Positions 17,504 to 24,764 of a stretch of 64,000 nt of DNA are shown here, piece by piece. The DNA lies in the NCBI GenBank assembly GCA_017403825.1, contig JAFRDO010000083.1, positions 113,690 through 177,689 of the forward strand. Reading direction: 5' to 3'. Both the position numbers and the translations under genes were made by a program. Position 1 is the first letter of the stretch, and the number at the start of each line of letters is the position of its first letter. Origin of the DNA: Kiritimatiellia bacterium (lineage in GTDB: Bacteria; Verrucomicrobiota; Kiritimatiellia; RFP12; UBA1067). Under the pieces are notes generated by a model. The model was given only the letters and a program-made list of their open reading frames with translations, made no database searches and was not told where the DNA came from.

Positions 17504-18748
17504 ATGCGGTCCAAGGCTCCAGAGCCAATCCTGACATTAGGCATCATCGGCGATCTCCACATGGGGACCCCTGGCGACGAGGTCGCCGTCCGGCAGTCTC
17601 TTGCCGCGTTGCGGGAGCATGGCGTTGCGGCGGTTGTCGTCTGTGGCGACATCGTCGGTGACGGCGTAACCGGTACGGATAGGTTCCGTCCGTTCGCACG
17701 CGCGTGGAATGCCGTGTTCCCTGCGGGCTGCGGAGTAGAGCGGCTCGTCGTCCTTGGCGAACGCGATCTTGCCGGCGAAGGCGAGGCATGGCGCACGGCG
17801 TTCGGCGAGGAGTATGCGCCGCGTGAAGTCAAGGAAGTCGACGGTTTCCGCTTCGTTCTCTGTCGCGAGCCGGACGGCGCGATAGGCGGTGTTCCTTGCG
17901 ATGGCCGCCCGTGTTTCGTCGTACGACATTTCCCGTTGACTGAGGCGGACGGAAAGCTTCCGCCGGACGCCATAGCCGTAACCGGTCACACGTGTGCGCC
18001 GCTCACCGATCCGAGGACGATACGTCCCAACTGCGGCTGTGTGACTGTCGACGCCTCGTCGCTGTTGCACCTTCGGGCGCCCGGTGGACGTGAGAACGCG
18101 CTTGCAGGGGGCCTTCCGCCCGAAGCCGCCGAGTGGCGGCACATGCCGGACATTTCGCGCGAAGCCGGAAAGGCGCGCCACGGCATGGTCGTGCGGGCGA
18201 ATTCCTGTGGCGTGACATTCAGTCGCCTCGATCTTGCGACAGGACGTGCGCTGGGCGAGGACGTTTTCGTTCCGCACGGTGCGGAAGGCGTATCCGCTCT
18301 GGAGTGTCGTGCGGCGGCGTGTCCTGCGCCTGAGTTTCCGGAAGACGCGGAGGTCTTCGTCGAGGAGGGGACGGGCAAGACCATGGCGGGCAAGATCGAG
18401 CGGCAGCTGACGGTGCGCTTCCCGACGGCGCGTGCGCCGTCACGGGCGTTCGACTACTCCGTCACTGTGCGCTATGCCGAGACTGACCTCATAAAGACCG
18501 CCGTGGAGAAGCGCGTCTATGCGTATGGCCTTTTCAGTCCGGAGGACGAGGCGATGGCATCGTGCGTGTTCGGATTTGACGAGCTGCCGTGGGACGTCGA
18601 GCTGGACTTCGAGGTTGTGCCGCGCACGGCGTTCGGCGGCGCGGGGAAGCCGCTCTGCGCAAAGGGATACATCGAATCTCCCGAAGCGAGGGCGAAGCGG
18701 CTGAAGAAGGAGCGCAAGGCCGCTTTGGAAAAGGCGGTGCGGACATGA
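17504..18748 (+). CDS. Degenerate metallophosphoesterase paralogue (2 of 3), no signal peptide
   Basis: The 414-residue protein aligns end to end with the flanking paralogues but has lost key residues. The first motif IGDLHMG (Asp17, His19) and CGDIVGDG (Asp49) remain. The GNHD motif is GERD (86-88), so the metal-bridging Asn and catalytic His are gone, and GHSH has become GHTC (162-164). It also lacks the export leader of its neighbours. The C-terminal domain with FGFDELP is kept. I infer a catalytically inactive or altered protein, perhaps regulatory or a non-enzymatic partner, that still has a maintained reading frame. Its stop overlaps the next gene's start as ATGA. Confidence 0.8.
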   Translation: MRSKAPEPILTLGIIGDLHMGTPGDEVAVRQSLAALREHGVAAVVVCGDIVGDGVTGTDRFRPFARAWNAVFPAGCGVERLVVLGERDLAGEGEAWRTAFGEEYAPREVKEVDGFRFVLCREPDGAIGGVPCDGRPCFVVRHFPLTEADGKLPPDAIAVTGHTCAPLTDPRTIRPNCGCVTVDASSLLHLRAPGGRENALAGGLPPEAAEWRHMPDISREAGKARHGMVVRANSCGVTFSRLDLATGRALGEDVFVPHGAEGVSALECRAAACPAPEFPEDAEVFVEEGTGKTMAGKIERQLTVRFPTARAPSRAFDYSVTVRYAETDLIKTAVEKRVYAYGLFSPEDEAMASCVFGFDELPWDVELDFEVVPRTAFGGAGKPLCAKGYIESPEARAKRLKKERKAALEKAVRT

Positions 18749-20274
18749 GGGTCGATTTCACACGTCGCGGGTTCATAGGTTCGGCGGCGTCGCTTCTCGC
18801 AAGCGCGCCGGCGGACACCTACGCCCAGGCCGTCGGCGCGGGGTGTCCGCGCCTCGTCTTCGGACTCCTTAGCGACCTGCACATAAGGCCCCGCAGCGAG
18901 ATGGAGCGCCTGATGCCCGGCAAGAAGGCGACGGACACCATCGAGACTGATCTTTTCGAGAAGGCGCTCGCTTACTATGACGAACGCGGAGTTGACGCGG
19001 TGGTGATTGCCGGAGACCTTGCTGACTGGGGCATGATCGGACAGTTCAAGATTGTCCTCGGCGCCTGGGAAAAGATTTTTCCGCACGGTCGTTCGCGCCG
19101 CGACGGACGCAAGGTGGAGCGGCTCGTCGTCTTCGGCAACCACGACTTCGAGGACTGGCGCAGCAAGCCGTGCAAGGCATGGTTCAACGGCGAGCTGCCG
19201 CCCGAAGAGGAGATATTCTTCCACGGCCTGGAAGCCAACTACGAGCGTCTTTTCTGCGAAAGGTACGAGCCGATCTGGCGCAAGGAGGTGAAGGGCTACA
19301 CGTTCGTCGGGGCGCATTGGGGACGCTGGAAGGGGATTGACGCCGTCGAGCCGTACTTTGCGGAGGCAGGCGATTCCCTAAAGGGGGACAGGCCCTTCTT
19401 CTACGTCCAGCATCCGCAGCCGCGCAACACATGCCTCGGCGACTGGTGCTGGGGCGCGGACAGCGGACAGGCCACGCGCGCGCTTTCGCCGTATCCGAAC
19501 GCCGTTGCGCTGTCTGGCCATTCCCACAAGTCGCTTGTAAATGAACGCAACGTCTGGCAGGGTGCGTTCACTTCTGTCGGGACGGGAACGCTGTCGCTGC
19601 TCGGGGTGGATGCCGGACGGGAGAACGCCGGGCATTTTGTCTCCAATCACCGCTCGGTGATGCGTGGCGTGCGCGGATACGTGGCGGGTGAAGGCATTCG
19701 TGCGGCACATGGGCAGCTTGTCAACGTCTACGACGGCTTCCTTGAGATTGAGCGGCGAGAGTTCGTACGCGGCGAGCCTGTCGGCGCGAACTGGGTGGTT
19801 CCGGTTCCGGCGGGAAAAGATGCGCCGTTCCGCTACGAGAGCCGCCAGAGGGCGGAGCGCGCGCCTGCGCCGTTCCCTGACGGCGCACAGGTGCGTGTGA
19901 CGCACCTTGACGGACGGGTTCGCCTTGAGTTCCCGTCCGTGCGCGCGGTCGCAGGTGCGGCGCCCGCAGAGGATTACGAGATAGAGGCCGTCTACACGGA
20001 AGGCGAGGTCACGAGAACGCTCTTTACGCGCTACGTCTATGGTCCGGAGGCGCTGCGGCGTTCCGCCGCGGGCGGGGACGTGGTCGCGGAGTTTTCGTCC
20101 GACCTGTTCCCACCAGGAGGCGACGTGACCTTTCGCATTCGCGCCCACGCCGCGTTCGGCCATTTCAACGACGCGATTTCGTGCGTGAGCTGCGGTAGGT
20201 CAAAATTATGCTATAATGAAAACCATTTGAATCTCTGTTGCTCAGATGAGGAAAAAGAAGGATGCGCAACATGA
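18745..20274 (+). CDS. Secreted metallophosphoesterase (paralogue 3 of 3)
   Basis: The start at 18745 is taken from the ATGA overlap with the upstream stop and from the twin-arginine-like leader that follows (TRRGFIGSAASLLASAPADTYA). The 510-residue enzyme keeps the full metal site: LLSDLHI (Asp44, His46), AGDLADWG (Asp91), GNHDFED (Asn132, His133) and GHSHKS (His259, His261). It shares the C-terminal beta domain with the paralogues at 11733 and 17504. The last 25 residues are Cys-rich and overlap a strong promoter (20212-20217) for the next gene. The end ATGA overlaps the GH89-like start. A secreted phosphatase acting on glycan or lipid phosphates is likely. Confidence 0.85.
   Translation: MRVDFTRRGFIGSAASLLASAPADTYAQAVGAGCPRLVFGLLSDLHIRPRSEMERLMPGKKATDTIETDLFEKALAYYDERGVDAVVIAGDLADWGMIGQFKIVLGAWEKIFPHGRSRRDGRKVERLVVFGNHDFEDWRSKPCKAWFNGELPPEEEIFFHGLEANYERLFCERYEPIWRKEVKGYTFVGAHWGRWKGIDAVEPYFAEAGDSLKGDRPFFYVQHPQPRNTCLGDWCWGADSGQATRALSPYPNAVALSGHSHKSLVNERNVWQGAFTSVGTGTLSLLGVDAGRENAGHFVSNHRSVMRGVRGYVAGEGIRAAHGQLVNVYDGFLEIERREFVRGEPVGANWVVPVPAGKDAPFRYESRQRAERAPAPFPDGAQVRVTHLDGRVRLEFPSVRAVAGAAPAEDYEIEAVYTEGEVTRTLFTRYVYGPEALRRSAAGGDVVAEFSSDLFPPGGDVTFRIRAHAAFGHFNDAISCVSCGRSKLCYNENHLNLCCSDEEKEGCAT
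20212..20217 (+). promoter_or_regulatory. Extended -10 promoter inside the 3' end of the upstream gene
   Basis: TATAAT preceded by TGC, located within the last codons of the metallophosphoesterase gene and 53 bases before the ATG at 20271. It could give the GH89-like/GH28 pair its own transcript. Confidence 0.6.
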
Positions 20275-22556
20275 AGTCACGCCCATTAGGAGTGTTTCTT
20301 GTGATTGCGGCCATGGCATCCGCCCTGGAGGCGAAGGATCCTGTGGTGGTTCTTCCTGCTGAAGCTCCGTCGGCTGTGCGTATCGCTGCCGATGAGTTTC
20401 AGAAATATTGGGGGCAGATTACGGGACGGCGGATAACGGTTACCGCGCGTCCGGCGAAGGATGCCGTCTGCGTGCGGATTGGATTCCCGTCGGACGACCC
20501 GCTGTTCGACGGGGAGACGGACGCTTACATCGTGAAAAGCGCCGGGGACGGCTTGGAGATCACAGGGAAAAATCCGCGCTCCGTTCTCTACGGCACGTAC
20601 GAGTTCTTCCGCCAGCGCTGCGGCTGCCGCTGGTTCTGGGATGGCGACGTGGTGCCGAAGGCAGAACGGATAGACCTTTCAGGCGTGGACATACGCGAGA
20701 AGGCGCAGTTCCTCTATCGCGGATGCCAGTATTTCGCGCATCGGGGGCTCAAGCGTTTTCAGGCGGAGCATTGGGGATTTGAGGACTGGAAGAAGGAGAT
20801 TGACTGGGCGCTCAAGAACCGTCTGAATCTCATCATGCTTCGCCTTGGCATCGAAGATCTTTTCCAACTGGCGTTTCCTGATGTCGTTCCCTATCCGGAT
20901 CCGGACGTTACCGAGCCTGTAGACGCGAAGGAGGGATACAACTTGCGTACGCCGTTCTGGAGCCTGCAGTACCGCCATCTGCTGAGAAGGGCTGTGCTGG
21001 ACTATGCGACCGAGCGCGGGCTCATGCATCCTGTCGAATTCGGAACGCTCACTCACTGGTTCTCCAGGACGCCCAGGACGTTTCTCGAAAAGGTCAGGCC
21101 AGAGCCGATGCCTCAGGCGAATGACAACTATGCCGAACCCTCTGGCGAGGTCTGGGATGTCAGGAAGAAGAAATGGTTCGACATGTACTGGCGCCTGACG
21201 GAGGCTTCGATTGTGAATTACGGATTTTCGGGGCTGATGTTCAATCCCGGTTTTGATGAAAGGGTCGTGTTCTCCAATAGAGAGGACAATGTCAAGTTAA
21301 AGATAGACGTTGTAAACACCTTCAACCGCGAGGCGGCGCGACGGTATCCTGACGCCAAGTTGCTTATGGAGGGGTGGGATTTCTATTTCACGTGGAAACC
21401 AGAGGAAGTTGCGCGTTTTGTGCGGGCGTCCGATCCTTCGCGCACGCTTGTCTTTGATTTCACGGCTGACGGCGGAATTGTCAGGTCCGGCCCGGAGATA
21501 CCGCTTGACAACAACTTCTCGCGCTGGGGCATCACAAATTCATTCCCTTACGTGTTTGGATTCATGCTGGAGCTTAATGCCGGGAACGACATTCGCGGCA
21601 ACTACGCCAAGATTCGCTACAGGGAGAAGGCGATTAGAGATGACCCCATGTGCAAGGGTTATGTCATATGGCCCGAGGCTTCGCACACCGACATCTTCGC
21701 CTGGCGCTACTTCACCGACAACTGCTGGCGACTTTCAGACAAGCCGACGGACGAGCTTCTCGCGGATTTCTGCCGCGATCGCTATGGTTCGCAGGCTTCG
21801 ACCTTTGAGTCGCTGTGGAAGATGGTGCTGGCCTTTGGATATAAGGCAGGTTGGAGCCGCACGTTGGCTGGTCCCCTAGCACACGCCTACGCCTCGAAGC
21901 GAAACGATGTTGCGTATTGGCGTGACAATTCCAAGTTGACGGGTCCCATTCCTGCACGGGAGGTGTTTGCCCGTCTGGCCGAGTTGGACTGGACCGGCGA
22001 TTTCGTGCGCCGTGACGCGATGGACCTTGCGCGGACGACTGCGGATCGGCTGGCCTTTGACGGGTTCTATGCGATGATGAGAACGTGGTTTGACGCCAAG
22101 GAAGGACGGGCGACGGCTAATGACGTGAAGGCTGCGGCAGATCATGAAGTCGCGCTTGTGGAGGCGATGGCCGATCTTCTGGCGCTCCATGAAGACTTCT
22201 CCATTACGGAAACGCTTGATTGGATGAATCGCGTGGAGAAAATTCGCAATCCGCAGGCGGAGCATCTGCTTTTCGAAAACGCAGCCTGTGAGTATTGCCG
22301 TTCGCACCATGCCGAATGGGCGCGCGGCTGGTATGCGCCACTCATGCGAGAAATCGCCGGGACGCTTGCCTCACAGTCGGAAAAAGGCGATTGCGCCGAA
22401 CTTCCGGCGCCAACGGACTATCTTTCAAGGCTTCGTGCGATGGATCATCCGATAAGGAGTTTTGCACCTGTGGCGGAAGCCAGAACGCCTGCCCGCTGGC
22501 GGCAGGTCTGCGAAACGCTTGCGACTCTTGCAACTAGAGCGAGGGACGGGCAATGA
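20271..22556 (+). CDS. Secreted GH89-like (alpha-N-acetylglucosaminidase-like) glycosidase, copy A
   Basis: The ATG at 20271 is preferred to 20262. It makes the 4-base ATGA overlap with the preceding stop, has GAAGG at proper spacing and opens a signal peptide (LGVFLVIAAMASALEA). An N-terminal alpha/beta domain, about residues 22-150 (AVRIAADEFQKYWGQITGR, RSVLYGTYEFFRQRCGCRWFWDGD), resembles the accessory domain of GH20, GH67 and GH89 enzymes. The barrel starts at YRGCQYF and WGFEDWKKEIDWALKNRLNLIML, the WxxW/E-type opening typical of NAGLU-like proteins. FNPGFDERVVF and MEGWDFYFTW lie further on. Length is 761 residues. Substrate is inferred only. Its first 405 coding bases nearly match copy B (28245). 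Confidence 0.7.
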   Translation: MKSRPLGVFLVIAAMASALEAKDPVVVLPAEAPSAVRIAADEFQKYWGQITGRRITVTARPAKDAVCVRIGFPSDDPLFDGETDAYIVKSAGDGLEITGKNPRSVLYGTYEFFRQRCGCRWFWDGDVVPKAERIDLSGVDIREKAQFLYRGCQYFAHRGLKRFQAEHWGFEDWKKEIDWALKNRLNLIMLRLGIEDLFQLAFPDVVPYPDPDVTEPVDAKEGYNLRTPFWSLQYRHLLRRAVLDYATERGLMHPVEFGTLTHWFSRTPRTFLEKVRPEPMPQANDNYAEPSGEVWDVRKKKWFDMYWRLTEASIVNYGFSGLMFNPGFDERVVFSNREDNVKLKIDVVNTFNREAARRYPDAKLLMEGWDFYFTWKPEEVARFVRASDPSRTLVFDFTADGGIVRSGPEIPLDNNFSRWGITNSFPYVFGFMLELNAGNDIRGNYAKIRYREKAIRDDPMCKGYVIWPEASHTDIFAWRYFTDNCWRLSDKPTDELLADFCRDRYGSQASTFESLWKMVLAFGYKAGWSRTLAGPLAHAYASKRNDVAYWRDNSKLTGPIPAREVFARLAELDWTGDFVRRDAMDLARTTADRLAFDGFYAMMRTWFDAKEGRATANDVKAAADHEVALVEAMADLLALHEDFSITETLDWMNRVEKIRNPQAEHLLFENAACEYCRSHHAEWARGWYAPLMREIAGTLASQSEKGDCAELPAPTDYLSRLRAMDHPIRSFAPVAEARTPARWRQVCETLATLATRARDGQ
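20331..20735 (+). repeat. 405-bp near-identical block shared with 28299-28703 (copy A)
   Basis: Compared by eye with 28299-28703 (constant offset 7968, no indels), about 15 of 405 positions differ. Identity falls sharply at both ends, in the signal-peptide region and just after the codons for GCQYF. The block covers the N-terminal accessory domain of the GH89-like protein. Confidence 0.9.
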
Positions 22557-24649
22557 ACATGCAAAATCCAGCCATATGCTTGGGGGTGTGCCTGCTGACG
22601 TCTGCTGCATTTGCAGCGACAGCTTTGCTTCGGCTCCCGCCCTCGGGATCGGATGGGTTGGCGACAGAGGCGCTGCAGTCGGCGATTGATGATACGTCGG
22701 CGGCCGGGGGTGGCGTAGTTTCGGTTCCTCCCGGCACGTGGGTCACGGGACAGCTGCATCTTAAGAGCGGCGTGACGCTGGAGCTCCAGCGTGGAGCGAC
22801 ATTGCTCGGCAGCACGAACATACAGGATTATGTCCGTAGCGAACCCAGATGTTCGCTGATACTTGCGGAGGGTGTGCGCGATGTCGGATTGCGCGGTCAT
22901 GGCACGTTGGATGGTCGCGGGGGGAGCTTTTCCCACGATCACCTGAGGCCTTATCTCGTGCGTTTCTCGTCCTGCACCAACGTGGCATGCGAAGACGTGT
23001 CGCTGCGTGCTGGCGGCGCCTGGACGATCTTCTGCCTCCGTTGCGACGGCGTCGTATATCGGCGGCTGAAGATATGGTCGCACGTCAACTACTGCAACGA
23101 CGGCATGGACATCTCCTCTCGCAACGTACTTGTCGAGGATTGCGAGATCGACTCGGACGACGACGGCTTGGCGTTGAAGACGCCGGAACCGGACGTTGTC
23201 GTCGAGAACGTGGAGGTGCGCAACTGCCGCATCGCCTCAAGCTGCAACGCGATTCACCTTGGGACGGAGTCGTGGGGGACGTTTCGCAACGTCGACATCC
23301 ACGACTGTCGGGTGCTCCCTCCCTCGGCCTGTCATCGGTTCGATTGGCGCAAGACGGCGCTGGGCGCAACCGAGGAGATGATAGGCCTTGCAGGCATTAC
23401 GGTGATGTGCGTAGACGGCGAGGTCATGGAGAACGTGCGTCTCCGGAATCTCGAAATGAAGGGGCCGACGACCCCGGTCTTTGTCCGTTGCGATCGGCGG
23501 CATCCAGAACGCCCCGGCGTTCCGTCGAAGATGGACGGCGTGCTTATCGAAAACGTGCGCGTCGAAGCCGCAAGCCGTGTGGCAAGTTCAATTACTGGAG
23601 TTCCCGACTTGCGACCGAGAAACATCGTCATCCGCAACTTTGAGGTCGTAGCGCCGGGCGGCGGGACGATGGAGGACTGTGCGCTTCCGGTTCCGGAGTG
23701 CTATGGCGACCAGGGGCCTCCGACCAACTTGAAGTTTGACCACCAGGCACTGCCGGCCCACGGATTCTATGTCCGGCACACCGACGGGGTGCGCTTCGAG
23801 AACGTGCGGACGAAGTGCCGTTCCGGCGACGAGCGTCCGGCGATCGTCATCGACGATGCAGACGTGACGGTTGCGGATGATTCCGGACTGTCGTCGGGTG
23901 CGAACGGCCTGGGCAAGGTCCTCACGCTTACGGCGGCGAAACGGCATGAGCTTGAAGAGCGGTTGTGGAACTCCTATCTGCACGGGGCTGCGTATTATCG
24001 CGCAGCAACAGGTTTTAACGGAACGAAGCAGCCGCTTGTCGTTGTGCTTGGAACGACTGAAAAGGACCGGACGTATGCCTCCATGGTCATTGGCCAGGGC
24101 AAGCGCCGCGGGATATCCGTACTCATGCCGTTCGGACGTACGGTTGACTCAGTTCTGGAGTCGCTTTCATCAGTCACAAATGCGGAGGACGCCAGGCGAG
24201 TGTACTTGAAGGGGGATGGCGCTATGGCGTCTCTTGCGCTTGAACTGCTGGCTGCCGCTCCCGAGCGTTTTTTCGGAGCAAGTGTTGTTGCGCTTGAAAA
24301 AGACGTCAGTACGGATCTGAAGAACGTGCGTTGCAAGGCGGTTGACATTGTCATCGCCGCTGGCAATGCACGTCAGGCGAAGGCAGGCTTTTCGGCGTTC
24401 AATGCGTTGGCCTCCGAGAAAGATCGGGTTTCGGTCGATGACATCGATGAGACGGTGCGAACGGGAAAGATACCCGAACGAATTCGTTATCGAGGGCCGT
24501 CAGATCCGGACTTCCCATCGCCAAACCGCGTGCTAGCCTTCCGCCGCGAGTCCGCCAGAGTCCGGATTTCCGCAACGTCGAATCGTGATGTCGCAGCTTT
24601 TGACCCATCGTTCGGATGGATTATGCTGCAAGACGCAACCATGAAGTAG
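22553..24649 (+). CDS. Secreted GH28 polygalacturonase-like protein fused to a degenerate alpha/beta-hydrolase-like domain
   Basis: The ATG overlaps the upstream stop as ATGA. After a signal peptide (GVCLLTSAAFAA) comes a GH28 parallel beta-helix, about residues 28-390: ALQSAIDDTSAAGGGVVSVPPG, GHGTLDGRGG, then the catalytic region NYCNDGMDI (Asp183) and SDDDGLALKT (about 203-211), with CNAIHLGTESWG following. From about residue 460 the sequence switches to an alpha/beta-hydrolase-like pattern (QPLVVVLGTTEKD, KGDGAMASLALELLAAAPERFFG, VDIVIAAGNARQAKAGFSAF). The nucleophile elbow GxSxG appears as GDGAM, so the catalytic Ser is missing. The enzyme probably cleaves galacturonan-like chains; the C-terminal part may bind ligand rather than act as an esterase. 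Confidence 0.75.
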   Translation: MNMQNPAICLGVCLLTSAAFAATALLRLPPSGSDGLATEALQSAIDDTSAAGGGVVSVPPGTWVTGQLHLKSGVTLELQRGATLLGSTNIQDYVRSEPRCSLILAEGVRDVGLRGHGTLDGRGGSFSHDHLRPYLVRFSSCTNVACEDVSLRAGGAWTIFCLRCDGVVYRRLKIWSHVNYCNDGMDISSRNVLVEDCEIDSDDDGLALKTPEPDVVVENVEVRNCRIASSCNAIHLGTESWGTFRNVDIHDCRVLPPSACHRFDWRKTALGATEEMIGLAGITVMCVDGEVMENVRLRNLEMKGPTTPVFVRCDRRHPERPGVPSKMDGVLIENVRVEAASRVASSITGVPDLRPRNIVIRNFEVVAPGGGTMEDCALPVPECYGDQGPPTNLKFDHQALPAHGFYVRHTDGVRFENVRTKCRSGDERPAIVIDDADVTVADDSGLSSGANGLGKVLTLTAAKRHELEERLWNSYLHGAAYYRAATGFNGTKQPLVVVLGTTEKDRTYASMVIGQGKRRGISVLMPFGRTVDSVLESLSSVTNAEDARRVYLKGDGAMASLALELLAAAPERFFGASVVALEKDVSTDLKNVRCKAVDIVIAAGNARQAKAGFSAFNALASEKDRVSVDDIDETVRTGKIPERIRYRGPSDPDFPSPNRVLAFRRESARVRISATSNRDVAAFDPSFGWIMLQDATMK

Positions 24650-24683
24650 GGGTGACGAAGGTGACTGACGGCGATCTTTTTGA

Positions 24684-24689
24684 TATAAT
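24684..24689 (+). promoter_or_regulatory. Extended -10 promoter of large secreted protein P3
   Basis: TATAAT preceded by TGA, in the 115-base gap before the ATG at 24765. A long leader of about 70 bases follows, holding an inverted repeat (24697-24714). Confidence 0.65.
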
Positions 24690-24696
24690 CATGGCA

Positions 24697-24714
24697 GAAC
24701 ATCAAGCGATGTTC
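24697..24714. promoter_or_regulatory. Candidate operator or leader hairpin: perfect 7-bp inverted repeat
   Basis: GAACATC and GATGTTC flank a 4-base loop immediately downstream of the -10, spanning the expected transcription start. A repressor bound here would block initiation; alternatively it forms a small hairpin at the mRNA 5' end. Confidence 0.45.
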
Positions 24715-24764
24715 ATGTCGCATGCTTGGAAATAGTCATAAACAGGAAATACGGGAGAAACGTG

